Origin: LMUY01 sp964242215
GTDB taxonomy: Bacteria; Pseudomonadota; Alphaproteobacteria; Acetobacterales; Acetobacteraceae
Length of the DNA stretch: 27,678 nucleotides
Direction: 5' to 3'
Assembly (NCBI GenBank): GCA_964242215.1
Contig: CAXTCJ010000066.1
Coordinates: 1 to 27,678, forward strand
Position numbers and translations under genes: made by a program. The notes under the pieces were generated by a model. The model was not told where the DNA came from and did no database searches. It worked only from the letters and a program-made list of their open reading frames with translations. Positions 6,851-14,907 of the stretch are shown piece after piece. How positions within the stretch are numbered: position 1 is the first letter of the stretch; the number at the start of each line of letters is the position of its first letter.

Positions 6851-8188
6851 CTACTCGGCCGCAGTCGCCATCTCGCGATCGGTCTCGTCTTCCTCCATGC
6901 CGTCGAGGTAAGACTTCTCCTCATCCGACGCGCCGAGGATCCGCCAATCTTCCGTCTTGGCGACGATGCCCTGGTAGGATCGTAGTTTCGCCTGCGGCAA
7001 ATGCGGTGCGACTTGGCCGATCGTGCCATCCCCGGCGCTGAACCGTTCCACCGCATCCAGCAGCAAGCGGCGGAACTGAATCACGGCGATGTCGCTGGCG
7101 CCCAGTCGCTCGGACGTACGGTCGGAGATTTTGCCCATCGACTCCCACATCGCGATGTCCTGGTTGGGGATGCCGGGTAGGCCCGTAAAGTTGCCCTCCC
7201 GCATTGCCTGCCTGTCCTGCAGGTAGTTGTTGGAGGCGTGGCGAAGCGCCGGCTTGAAGTCCCGATCCAGCTCGGCGCCGACGGAGGCCACGCAGAATTT
7301 GCGCCAGGCATCCTGATCGATGCAGGTCGCCGGGTCCCCCCAGGCGATGAAGTGGAAATACGTGTTCGTGTCATCCTTCGGCACGATCACGCTGGCCACG
7401 TTGTAGGAGCTGTTGGGAGGGATCAGCGCGGTGAACGGCGCCACGTAGGTGGTGATGCGCACGTAGTCATGCGTCTGCGCGTTCTGGATCGGTCGGCGAA
7501 TGGCAGCATACCGCATGCCGTAATTCGTCATCTGCACCTGGATGCGCGGGTTCTTGTCGGTCGACGGCCGGGTCCAATGCGTGTCGGACACGCCGGCGGT
7601 CGTCACCCGGGCCGGCCGCATGTCCGACGAGTGCAGGCTGGAGCTATGGGCGGAATCGATCTGCCCTTCCATGATCTGCGCCCAATTGCAGGGCAGGTCG
7701 ATCTTGACGACCGAGACGCGCTGGTCCGGCGTCGGCGCCCAGGCCGGCGGCTCGAACACGGGCATCTCCTCGGCCGGTCCCATATAGGTCCAGATGAAGC
7801 CGCCGGCCTCCTGCGTAGGATAGGCCTTATGCTTTACCTTGTCGGCAAACCCGCTTCCCGGCGGCTCGGACGGCATCTCGACCACGTTGCCGTCCACGTC
7901 GAACTTCCAGCCATGGTACAGGCAGCGCAGGCCGCACTCCTCGTTACGGCCAAAGAACAGCGACGCTTTCCGGTGAGTGCAGAACTCGCCCAGCACGCCG
8001 ATCCGGCCATCGGTGTCGCGGAACGCCACCAGATCCTCGCCGAACAACCGAACGCGCACCGGGTCGCAGTCGGGTCCATTCAACTGTTCGGACAACAAGG
8101 CCGGCACCCAGTGGCGGCGCATCATCTGTCCCATCGGGGCGTCACCCTCGACGCGGCACAGCAATTGGTTCTCGTCATATGTGAGCAT
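6851..8188 (-). CDS. pht3: Rieske aromatic-ring dioxygenase, phthalate 4,5-dioxygenase type
   Basis: A 445-residue oxygenase component. The Rieske 2Fe-2S ligands are Cys70-x-His72 and Cys89-x2-His92. The mononuclear iron site follows as NWAQIMEGQIDSAHSSSLH, with Asp178, His181 and His186. The EGQIDSAHSS pattern and single-subunit length are typical of phthalate 4,5-dioxygenase (Pht3/OphA2). The reaction is insertion of O2 to give cis-4,5-dihydroxy-4,5-dihydrophthalate. Electrons come from the divergent reductase gene, and the expected dehydrogenase and decarboxylase lie downstream, strengthening the assignment; a related carboxylated aromatic is the alternative. GGGAG is seven bases before the ATG. 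The divergent gap carries the repeat at 8239-8254, so MarR control is likely. Confidence 0.88.
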   Translation of the reverse strand: MLTYDENQLLCRVEGDAPMGQMMRRHWVPALLSEQLNGPDCDPVRVRLFGEDLVAFRDTDGRIGVLGEFCTHRKASLFFGRNEECGLRCLYHGWKFDVDGNVVEMPSEPPGSGFADKVKHKAYPTQEAGGFIWTYMGPAEEMPVFEPPAWAPTPDQRVSVVKIDLPCNWAQIMEGQIDSAHSSSLHSSDMRPARVTTAGVSDTHWTRPSTDKNPRIQVQMTNYGMRYAAIRRPIQNAQTHDYVRITTYVAPFTALIPPNSSYNVASVIVPKDDTNTYFHFIAWGDPATCIDQDAWRKFCVASVGAELDRDFKPALRHASNNYLQDRQAMREGNFTGLPGIPNQDIAMWESMGKISDRTSERLGASDIAVIQFRRLLLDAVERFSAGDGTIGQVAPHLPQAKLRSYQGIVAKTEDWRILGASDEEKSYLDGMEEDETDREMATAAE

Positions 8189-8211
8189 GCGCGGCTCCCT
8201 ATTTCTTGACG

Positions 8212-8240
8212 TTGACGCCCTCTGAAGGCGCCGGTATCCC
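8212..8240 (+). promoter_or_regulatory. Candidate sigma70 promoter for the reductase gene
   Basis: TTGACG at 8212-8217 (five of six consensus matches) is followed 17 bases later by TATCCC at 8235-8240. The -10 half is weak. The candidate operator at 8239-8254 begins on the end of the -10 element, a position suited to repression. Confidence 0.35.
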
Positions 8241-8254
8241 TTAGCCTTCTAAGG
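8239..8254. promoter_or_regulatory. Inverted repeat, candidate MarR operator 1
   Basis: CCTTAG-CCTT-CTAAGG, with perfect 6-bp arms and a 4-base spacer, in the divergent region between oxygenase and reductase. The same CTTAG-N4-CTAAG core recurs at 10153-10166 beside the marR gene. Confidence 0.6.
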
Positions 8255-8345
8255 AAAATAGGCGGCGGGAGCCGGATTGTCCATCCCGATATTCGCAGTC
8301 GGAGGGCGTCCGGCACCACCGAGGGACGGAGACAGGAGGGTGTCG

Positions 8346-9314
8346 GTGACTGAACAAGCGGATGCGACGCTGCTGCGTTTGCAGGTAGCCCGGTCCATGC
8401 CGGCGGCAGATGGCATTCAACTCTTCGAGTTGCGCGATCCCTCCGGTGCGGACCTGCCGAACTTCACGCCGGGTTCGCATCTGTCGGTGCAGGTGCCAAA
8501 CGGGTCGATGCGGAATTACTCACTCTGCAGTGACCCGGCGGACCGCAGCCGCTACGTTATCGCCGTCAAGCGCGACGCCAGCGGCCGCGGCGGCTCGGTC
8601 AGCTTGGTGGACGGCGTGCGGGAAGGCGACCTGCTGGGCGTATCCGAACCGCGGAACCTATTCGAACTGAACGCAGCAGCGCCCAGCTACATCTTCGTGG
8701 CCGGCGGCATCGGCGTCACGCCGATCCTGTCGATGATCCACTGGGTACGGGCCCATGGCGATAAGCCGTTTAAGCTCTACTATCTCACTCGCAACGCCGC
8801 GGGCACGGCATTCCTCAACGATCTCGGCGGGGAGGACATTCGCGGCCGCGTCACGATCCACCATGACGAAGGCGTCCTCGAGAATGCCTTCGACCTATGG
8901 CCGGTGTTCGAGGAGCCGACCAAGGCGCACATCTATTGCTGCGGCCCCCGCCCCCTGATGGATGCCGTACGGGACATGACGGGGCACTGGCCAGTTAGCC
9001 AGGTGCATTTCGAGGATTTCGGCTCCGACCTGGTGCGCCCGCGCGCCGACGACGCGCCGTTCACCGTGCGGCTACACCGCAGCGGCACCGTGCTAACGGT
9101 ACCGGTTGGCAGCACCATCCTCGAAGTCATGCGCGCGCACGGATTGCGCGCCCCGAGTTCGTGCGAGAGCGGCACCTGCGGCACCTGCAAGACCCGGCTG
9201 ATCTCGGGCGAGGTCGACCATCGCGACTTGGTCCTGACCCCCGCAGAACGCGCTCATTCCATCATGGTCTGCGTCTCGCGCGCGAAATCCGGCGAGTTGG
9301 TGCTGGACGCGTGA
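8346..9314 (+). CDS. pht2: Phthalate dioxygenase reductase-type flavin/NAD/2Fe-2S oxidoreductase
   Basis: A 322-residue reductase of the PDR/VanB type. In order: FMN-binding domain with RNYSL (56-60), NAD domain with GGIGVTP (120-126) and CCGPRPLM (198-205), and a C-terminal plant-type ferredoxin domain with 2Fe-2S ligands Cys273, Cys278, Cys281 and Cys309. It passes electrons from NADH through FMN to the Rieske oxygenase. I chose the GTG at 8346 because AGGAGGG (8334-8340) stands five bases before it and the resulting length fits the family; a TTG at 8277 would add an unrelated N-terminus. It is divergent from the oxygenase gene and converges on the small gene at 9324, with a hairpin right after its stop. 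Confidence 0.9.
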   Translation: MTEQADATLLRLQVARSMPAADGIQLFELRDPSGADLPNFTPGSHLSVQVPNGSMRNYSLCSDPADRSRYVIAVKRDASGRGGSVSLVDGVREGDLLGVSEPRNLFELNAAAPSYIFVAGGIGVTPILSMIHWVRAHGDKPFKLYYLTRNAAGTAFLNDLGGEDIRGRVTIHHDEGVLENAFDLWPVFEEPTKAHIYCCGPRPLMDAVRDMTGHWPVSQVHFEDFGSDLVRPRADDAPFTVRLHRSGTVLTVPVGSTILEVMRAHGLRAPSSCESGTCGTCKTRLISGEVDHRDLVLTPAERAHSIMVCVSRAKSGELVLDA

Positions 9315-9354
9315 GGCCGCCGCTCAGCCCTTCCGGGGCGTGCTGGCGGCGGCC
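9315..9354. terminator. Hairpin between convergent genes
   Basis: GGCCGCCGC (9315-9323), directly after the reductase stop codon, pairs perfectly with GCGGCGGCC (9346-9354) across a 22-base loop. It overlaps the 3' end of the small minus-strand gene. No U-tract follows. Confidence 0.35.
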
Positions 9355-9512
9355 GCGATGATGGCGATCAGATCGGTTTCCGCCGCTGCCGTCGTCTTGT
9401 AGCGCGGCTGCGTGGTCACGAACGCGCGCTCGGCGTCGTGCGGCCAGAAGATCTCCAGGAAGTAATTCCCGGATGCGTCATCGAGCCGGGGTTCGATGCG
9501 GAGGAGAGCCAT
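9324..9512 (-). CDS. Small conserved-looking protein, 62 residues
   Basis: An ATG at 9512 with AGGAA about eight bases upstream opens a 62-residue frame. It overlaps the 3' end of marR by 35 bases, in another frame on the same strand, so translation is probably coupled. The protein has no signal peptide or membrane segment. It shows a possible beta strand (NYFLEIFWP near 16-24), then RAFVTTQPRYKT and an Ala-rich helix with AETDLIAIIAA. The arrangement vaguely recalls small YegP-like (DUF1508) domains, but I cannot assign a family. Its place between marR and the pathway genes suggests a role in the pathway or its control, which is inference. Confidence 0.6.
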   Translation of the reverse strand: MALLRIEPRLDDASGNYFLEIFWPHDAERAFVTTQPRYKTTAAAETDLIAIIAAAASTPRKG

Positions 9513-10056
9513 CGTGATCGTTCCTGTCCTGTTGTGATGGATTGCTTGTGCGGCGCGTGCGCTTGGTGTGTTGCGTGGCCTCACCCAGTTCGGCGGCAAG
9601 ATTCGCCTGCATGACTTTGAGCAGCGCCAGCATGAAATCGACCTCCCGCTTGCTGAACGAGGCCACGGCGGATTGCACCACGGCGATGCCCTCGGGAAGC
9701 AGCTCTGCTTGCAGGGCGCGGCCCTTCTCCGTCAAGAACACGTTGACCTTACGGCCGTCCGTCGAGTGCTTTTCGCGGCGGACCAGCCCGGCCTGTTCCA
9801 TGGACGCGACAGCCGACAACGTCGTGGGCTCCATCGTGCCGATCAGCGAGGACAGCTCGCTTTGGGTGATGCCGTCCTTGTTCCACAGCACCCGGAGGAA
9901 ATACCACATGCCGAGGCTGACGCCGTGGCGCTCGATCCGCGCCTGCAGCGCGCGCTGCACCAGCCGGTGCGTCATGCGGATTTGGTAGCCGACGCTGCGG
10001 TCCAGCGGCAGGGACGGAGCCTTGGAGGGCGATTGCGTTCGGCTGGGCGTTTTCAT
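9478..10056 (-). CDS. MarR-family transcriptional regulator
   Basis: A 192-residue winged-helix regulator. The core is recognisable: GMWYFLRVLWNKDGITQSELS (helices 2-3), then MEPTTLSAVASMEQAGLVRR (recognition helix region) and the wing STDGRKVNVFLTEKGRAL. An extra N-terminal tail and a basic, Ser/Thr-rich C-terminal tail (HTKRTRRTSNPSQQDRN) lengthen it beyond the usual 140-160 residues. The ATG at 10056 has AAGG eight bases upstream; an in-frame ATG at 10095 would add 13 residues without a ribosome site. It is divergent from the ABC binding-protein gene, with a perfect inverted repeat in the gap. I infer autoregulation and control of both divergent promoters, released by phthalate or an intermediate. 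Confidence 0.88.
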   Translation of the reverse strand: MKTPSRTQSPSKAPSLPLDRSVGYQIRMTHRLVQRALQARIERHGVSLGMWYFLRVLWNKDGITQSELSSLIGTMEPTTLSAVASMEQAGLVRREKHSTDGRKVNVFLTEKGRALQAELLPEGIAVVQSAVASFSKREVDFMLALLKVMQANLAAELGEATQHTKRTRRTSNPSQQDRNDHDGSPPHRTPAR

Positions 10057-10120
10057 GGCTTGCCTTGGAAGCACCGGTTCGGGACAGGTCGGCAAAAACC
10101 ATGGACAGGTATTTTGCGGC

Positions 10121-10150
10121 TCGACAAGGCCCTATCCACGGTCTTAGGTA
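10121..10150 (+). promoter_or_regulatory. Candidate promoter of the ABC import and catabolic operon
   Basis: TCGACA (10121-10126, one mismatch to TTGACA) and TAGGTA (10145-10150) are separated by 18 bases. The -10 element is weak. The inverted repeat begins at the next base, a geometry close to that seen at 8212-8254. Confidence 0.3.
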
Positions 10151-10168
10151 TGCTTAGAAGACTAAGCA
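10151..10168. promoter_or_regulatory. Inverted repeat, candidate MarR operator 2
   Basis: TGCTTAG-AAGA-CTAAGCA, perfect 7-bp arms with a 4-base spacer, between marR and the divergent binding-protein gene. It shares the CTTAG-N4-CTAAG core with the site at 8239-8254. Confidence 0.65.
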
Positions 10169-10209
10169 AGACGGCTGCCTTTCGAGGCCGTTATCCAGGG
10201 AATGGCGGC

Positions 10210-11409
10210 ATGGTGACGACGGCCCGGTTCAAGCGAACGACCCAAGCGGCCCGGCGTGCGCTCGCGATTGGATGTTGCCTGGTATCGGCGAGCCTTCCCG
10301 CCCATGCGGCCGATCCGTTCACCATCGACGTGGTGTTGCCGCTGACGGGGGCCGCCGCCTTCCTCGGCACTGCGGAGCAGCAGGCCCTGCAACAGGCGGA
10401 GAAGGTGCTGACCGGGGATAACGGCATCGCCGGCCGCTCCGTCCACTTCGCTTTCCATGACGACCAGTCCAGCCCGCAGGTCGCGGTGCAACTCGCGACG
10501 GAGATCGCCGCCAACAAGCCGCCGGTCGTGCTCGGGTCCGCCGTCGTCGCGATGTGCAACGCCATGGCCCCTCTGATGCGCCGCGGCCCGGTGCTGTATT
10601 GCTTCTCCCCCGGCATCTACCCGGCGCCGGGTAGCTTTACATTCAGCTCGAGCAACGCAACGCGTGATCTACTGACGGCCCAGGTGCGCTTTTTCCGCAG
10701 CAAGGGCATGACGAAGCTGGGCATCTTCACCAGCACGGACGCCTCCGGCCAGGATGCCGCGCGCAACCTGAAGGAGATCTTGGCACTGCCCGAGAACAAG
10801 GGCGTCGACGTAGTTGCGGAGACCACGTTCAATCCCTCCGACGTGAGTGCCGCGGCGCAGATCCAGCGGCTAAAGAGCGCCGGCCCGCAAGCCGTAATCT
10901 GCTGGTCGGTCGGCACCGCGATCGGGACGGTGTTCAAGGCGATCCAGGACGCCGGGCTCAACGTCCCCGTGGCCACCACCGACGCGAACATGACCTACGC
11001 CGCGATGCAGCGCTACGCCGACATCTTGCCGGCCGAACTCTATATCCCTTCGCCCGAATGGCCGCGCAACCCGAAGCAGGACGCCGGGTCGGCGGTCGCC
11101 AAGGCGAAGGACCAGTTCTTCGGCGCCTATGCCGGCACCGGCATGAAGCCGGACGCCGCCTCCTCATTCGCGTGGGACCCGGCGTTCATCGTGGTGAGCG
11201 AACTCCGTAAGCTCGGGCCAGGCGCGACCAGCGAGCAACTGCGTGCGGCGATCGCGGGGCTCACCGGGTTCGTCGGGATCAATGGTGATTACGATTTTGT
11301 CGCCCATCCGCAGCGCGGGTTGGATGATAGCGACGTCGTCATCACGCGCTGGAACAAAGCGACCGGCGACTGGGACGTGGCGAGCGCGCCTCGCGGCGTA
11401 CCGTTCTAA
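10210..11409 (+). CDS. Liv-type ABC transporter substrate-binding protein
   Basis: A 399-residue periplasmic binding protein of the branched-chain-amino-acid/LivK (Peripla_BP_6) family. A signal peptide is clear: basic start, hydrophobic AIGCCLVSASL, and cleavage expected after AHA (about residue 33). The mature protein begins ADPFTIDVVLPLTGAAAFLG, the family's usual first strand and ligand loop. ATG at 10210 is chosen; AGGG lies about nine bases upstream, and GTG at 10213 is a minor alternative. It heads an operon with a fused permease, two ATPases, a decarboxylase and a dehydrogenase. Aromatic acids are known cargo for this family, so phthalate is the likely ligand by context rather than by sequence. 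Confidence 0.9.
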   Translation: MVTTARFKRTTQAARRALAIGCCLVSASLPAHAADPFTIDVVLPLTGAAAFLGTAEQQALQQAEKVLTGDNGIAGRSVHFAFHDDQSSPQVAVQLATEIAANKPPVVLGSAVVAMCNAMAPLMRRGPVLYCFSPGIYPAPGSFTFSSSNATRDLLTAQVRFFRSKGMTKLGIFTSTDASGQDAARNLKEILALPENKGVDVVAETTFNPSDVSAAAQIQRLKSAGPQAVICWSVGTAIGTVFKAIQDAGLNVPVATTDANMTYAAMQRYADILPAELYIPSPEWPRNPKQDAGSAVAKAKDQFFGAYAGTGMKPDAASSFAWDPAFIVVSELRKLGPGATSEQLRAAIAGLTGFVGINGDYDFVAHPQRGLDDSDVVITRWNKATGDWDVASAPRGVPF

Positions 11410-11421
11410 CCGGGCCGCAGC

Positions 11422-13329
11422 ATGGCCGATTTCCTCCAGATCTTGTCCGGCGGCGTGCTCGTAGGGGCAACCTACGCGCTGGTGGCGCTCGGTTTGTATC
11501 TGGTCTACCGCGTGACCGGGGTCGTGAACCTGGCACAGGGTGCGTTCTGCGTCTTCGGTGCGCTGCTCGCCTACACGCTGCAAACCGATCTCGGCTGGGG
11601 TGTTCTGCCTGCGTCACTCGGGGCTGTCGTGCTGACGGCGGCGGGGGCCGCAGTGCTCGGCGCCGCGACCTTCGTCCCCGGCCTGCCGCGCCTGCCCAAT
11701 GGCAGCATGCTGATGCTGACGGCCGGGCTGCTGACGCTGATGGAAGGCGTGCTGCTCGTGGGCTGGGGCAGCGCACCCTACGTGCTGACGCCGTTCAACA
11801 AGGGCGCGCCGCTTGCGATGGGCCCGATCACAATTCCCTTGCAGGGGCTGTATGTGCTGGGCACCGCCTTGGTGGTGACCCTCGCGATTTGGCTGCTGCT
11901 GACCCGCACCGGGTTGGGCCGCGCGTTCCGTGCCTGCGCCGAAAACGCGGTCGCGGCGCGGCTCGTCGGCGTAGACGTAAAGCGCATGACGCTGCTCAGC
12001 TTCACACTGGCAGGCGCGCTCGGTGCTTTGGCGGGCGTGGTCGTCGCGCCCACCATGTCGCTGCAATTCGACACCGGGCGGCTCTTCACCATCTCCGGCT
12101 TCGTTGCCGTGGTCATCGGCGGGCTCGGCTCCTTTTCCGGCGCCATCGTGGGTGCGATGCTGCTCGGCATCATCGAACAATTGGCCACCGCCTACGTCTC
12201 GTCGCTGTTCAGCAGTGCGATCACCCTGGTCTTGCTGCTGGCCGTGTTGGTGCTGAAGCCGAACGGGTTGCTGAGTTCGGGGCCGGTGCGCCGGCAAGAC
12301 GTGCGAGACACGGCACGCGTGGCGACCCACTTGATCCGGCTGCCCTCCGTGACCGCCTGGCTCGCTGGGGCAGCGGCCGTGCTGGCAGCGGCGGTGTTGC
12401 CGCTGCTGATCGGATCGCCCAGCTTGCTGAGCGGCCTGGTAATCTCCGGCATCCTGTTCATCGCGCTGATCGGGCTGGACGTGGTGATGGGCTATGCCGG
12501 CCAGGTGAATTTGGGTCAGGCCGGATTCATGGCGCTGGGCGGCTACACCGCCGGCATTATCACGACGCAATACGACGTGGAACCGCTGCTGGCCGTCGCC
12601 GCCGCGGTCGCGCTGGCGGTGGTGGCCTCGCTCGTGCTCTCGGCGGTCACCATGCGCCTGCGCGGACTATACTTGGCCTTGGCGACACTCGCCTTCGGGC
12701 TGCTGGTCGATTCCTGCGCAGTCGGGTTCGTCGATCTCACCGGCGGCCCCTCGGGGTTGGTCGGCATCCCGTCCTTCTCCGTCGGCGCATACGCGTTCGA
12801 CACGCCAATCTCGATGTACTACCTGGTGCTCGCGATCGCCGTGCTGATTTTGCTCCTGTTGCGGGGGGCCATGCGCGGCGGGTTCGGCCGTTCGCTGCAG
12901 GCGATCCGCACCGACCAATTGGCCGCGGCGGCGCTTGGCGTGAACGTCGTGCGGGCCAAGGTCACCGCGATGGCGATCGGCGCCGGGTTGGCCGGGCTGA
13001 GCGGCTGCCTCTACGCGTTTTTCTTTCACTTCCTGTCGCCCGACATGCTCGGCACGTCTCGCTCGCTGGAGTTGGTGGCCATGCTGGTGGTGGGTGGCGA
13101 GGGCACGCTGGTCGGGCCGCTATTCGGCGCGGCGCTGCTGACCCTGCTGCCGACCGTGTTCCAGCCGTTGGCGATGTTCAAGACGTTCGCCAGCGGTGCA
13201 CTGCTGGTCGCCAGCTTCTTGTTCCTGCCGCAGGGCATGTTCGGCGTGTTTGCCGGCTGGCTGGCTCGGCTGCCCGGCCATCGCCGCTTACCCACGTTGC
13301 CGGTCGCGGCGCAACGGCGCGTCTCGTGA
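11422..13329 (+). CDS. Fused LivH-LivM ABC permease
   Basis: A 635-residue membrane protein joining both permeases of a Liv-type importer. Residues 1-285 are LivH-like (NLAQGAFCVFGA at 36-47; coupling loop FRACAENAVAARLVGVD at 169-185). Residues 310-610 are LivM-like (GYAGQVNLGQAGF at 357-369; coupling loop RSLQAIRTDQLAAAALGV near 490). The linker around 288-308 is short and polar. One polypeptide therefore supplies the whole channel, and LivG and LivF dock on its two loops. It follows the binding-protein gene by 12 bases, and its TGA overlaps the GTG of the next gene (GTGA at 13326-13329). Fusions of this kind occur in other proteobacterial Liv systems. Confidence 0.92.
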   Translation: MADFLQILSGGVLVGATYALVALGLYLVYRVTGVVNLAQGAFCVFGALLAYTLQTDLGWGVLPASLGAVVLTAAGAAVLGAATFVPGLPRLPNGSMLMLTAGLLTLMEGVLLVGWGSAPYVLTPFNKGAPLAMGPITIPLQGLYVLGTALVVTLAIWLLLTRTGLGRAFRACAENAVAARLVGVDVKRMTLLSFTLAGALGALAGVVVAPTMSLQFDTGRLFTISGFVAVVIGGLGSFSGAIVGAMLLGIIEQLATAYVSSLFSSAITLVLLLAVLVLKPNGLLSSGPVRRQDVRDTARVATHLIRLPSVTAWLAGAAAVLAAAVLPLLIGSPSLLSGLVISGILFIALIGLDVVMGYAGQVNLGQAGFMALGGYTAGIITTQYDVEPLLAVAAAVALAVVASLVLSAVTMRLRGLYLALATLAFGLLVDSCAVGFVDLTGGPSGLVGIPSFSVGAYAFDTPISMYYLVLAIAVLILLLLRGAMRGGFGRSLQAIRTDQLAAAALGVNVVRAKVTAMAIGAGLAGLSGCLYAFFFHFLSPDMLGTSRSLELVAMLVVGGEGTLVGPLFGAALLTLLPTVFQPLAMFKTFASGALLVASFLFLPQGMFGVFAGWLARLPGHRRLPTLPVAAQRRVS

Positions 13330-14102
13330 GCGGGGCCGTCCCAGCCCTCCGCATAGCGGGCGTCAGCCGATCGTTCGGCGGTGTTATGGCAACGTCGGAC
13401 GTGTCCTTCGACGTCGCGGAAGGTACTGTTTGCGCCTTGGTCGGGCCGAACGGTGCCGGCAAGACGACACTGTTCAACCTGATCACCAATTTGTTCCCGC
13501 CAAGCGCCGGCAGCATCGCGCTGTATGGGCGCCCGTTGGCGGGGCTGTCCTCCGCCGCGATTGCCAGGCTGGGCCTCATTCGCACCTTCCAGACGGCGCG
13601 CGTGTTCCCAGGCATGACGGTGCTGGAAAACGTGCTGGTTGGCCGCCACCGGCTGCTTCGTCAGTCCACCTTGGCCAGCATGGTGGCGTGGCCCTCGGCC
13701 CGGCGGGAAGAAACCGATCTGCGCGCACGGGCCGAAGAGTTGCTCGACCTGGTCGAGTTGCTGCCCTATCGCGATACCCACGCGGTGGATCTGCCGATGG
13801 GCGCGCAGAAGCTGCTGGAGGTGGTGCGCGCGCTGATGGCGCTGCCTCGCGTGCTGCTGCTGGACGAGCCCGCGGCCGGGCTGAACGACACCGAAACGGC
13901 GGAACTCGCCGCGCTGTTACGGGCGATCCGGGTCAGCGGCATCACCGTGCTGATCGTGGAGCACAACATGCCGCTGGTGATGGGGGTTGCCGATACCGTG
14001 CTGGTGCTGGAGGCGGGCAAGCTGATCGCCGCAGGACCGCCGGCGCATGTGCAAGCCGACAAGCGGGTCATCGCCGCGTATCTGGGGGCCGAGGCGGCAT
14101 GA
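13326..14102 (+). CDS. ABC transporter ATPase, LivG type
   Basis: A 258-residue ATPase starting at a GTG that overlaps the permease stop. Walker A is GPNGAGKTT (40-48), the Q-loop Gln is in RTFQT (89), Walker B is VLLLDEP (176-182) and the switch His is in VEHNMPLVM. The signature motif reads LPMGAQ (156-161) instead of LSxGxQ; the Gly and Gln remain, but the serine is lost. LivG proteins often have a relaxed signature (LSYGxQ), so activity is still expected, with the partner's canonical FSGGQQ completing the other site. It energises import together with the LivF-type protein, and overlaps it by four bases (ATGA at 14099-14102). Confidence 0.92.
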   Translation: MSGAVPALRIAGVSRSFGGVMATSDVSFDVAEGTVCALVGPNGAGKTTLFNLITNLFPPSAGSIALYGRPLAGLSSAAIARLGLIRTFQTARVFPGMTVLENVLVGRHRLLRQSTLASMVAWPSARREETDLRARAEELLDLVELLPYRDTHAVDLPMGAQKLLEVVRALMALPRVLLLDEPAAGLNDTETAELAALLRAIRVSGITVLIVEHNMPLVMGVADTVLVLEAGKLIAAGPPAHVQADKRVIAAYLGAEAA

Positions 14103-14887
14103 TGCTGCAAGTCGAAGGCCTGGTGGCGGGGTATGGCTCCAACGCGGTGCTGCACGGCATCGACCTGACGCTGACGCAGGGCGAGATCGTGACGCTGGTT
14201 GGCGCCAACGGCGCGGGCAAGTCTACGCTGGTGCAATGTATCTCGGGACTGATCACGCCGATGTCCGGGCGGCTGCTGTTCGAGGGCAAGCCAATTGGCG
14301 CGGCCAGTCCAGCCGATCGCCTCCGCCTCGGGATCGCGCATGTCCCGGAGGGTCGGCAGGTCTTCGCCTCCATGACTGTGGCGCAGAACCTGGCGCTGGG
14401 CGGCTATGCCGGACCCGGCGGCGCGGCCGGCTACGCCAAGCGGCTGCGGGAAGTATGTGACCAATTTCCCGTGCTGCGGGAGCGCATGGGCGACATCGTC
14501 GGCAATTTCTCCGGCGGACAGCAGCAGATGCTGGCGATCGCCCGCGGGCTTATGTCCGCCCCACGGCTGCTGGTGCTGGACGAGCCGTCGCTCGGGCTGT
14601 CGCCGCTGCTGGTGGCCGAGGTGTTTCGGCTGGTGCGGGCGCTGCGCGACCAAGGCCTGACAATCCTGCTGGCGGAGCAGAATGCCCGCTCGGCGCTGGG
14701 TGTGGCCGACCGCGGCTACGTGATCGAGAACGGCCGCGTGACGCTGTCCGGCCCGGCCAAAGATCTACTGGGATCGCCGGAGATCACCGAGCGATACTTG
14801 GGCGGCACCGGCGCTGCGACGCCTGCGCCGCAGGTCACCGCCGACTTGGCCGCCCGTCTGCGTCGCTGTATCGGCGCCGCAGCTTAG
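14099..14887 (+). CDS. ABC transporter ATPase, LivF type
   Basis: A 262-residue ATPase with canonical motifs: Walker A GANGAGKST (35-43), signature FSGGQQ (137-142), Walker B LLVLDEPS (157-164) and the ending LAEQNARSALGVADR typical of LivF. The family-specific HVPEGRQVFASMTVAQNL stretch (81-98) marks it as LivF rather than LivG. A C-terminal extension of about 25 residues follows the usual YLGG end. There are two adjacent start codons (14099 and 14102); the first gives the ATGA overlap with livG. It is the second ATPase of the aromatic-acid importer. Confidence 0.92.
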   Translation: MMLQVEGLVAGYGSNAVLHGIDLTLTQGEIVTLVGANGAGKSTLVQCISGLITPMSGRLLFEGKPIGAASPADRLRLGIAHVPEGRQVFASMTVAQNLALGGYAGPGGAAGYAKRLREVCDQFPVLRERMGDIVGNFSGGQQQMLAIARGLMSAPRLLVLDEPSLGLSPLLVAEVFRLVRALRDQGLTILLAEQNARSALGVADRGYVIENGRVTLSGPAKDLLGSPEITERYLGGTGAATPAPQVTADLAARLRRCIGAAA

Positions 14888-14907
14888 ACGCCATCAAGGA
14901 GGATCCT

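Noticed and set aside
11889..13320. Long plus-strand frame upstream of and in frame with livG
   Set aside because: It is an out-of-frame reading of the permease gene, Arg- and Gly-rich. The real ATPase starts at the GTG at 13326 overlapping the permease stop.
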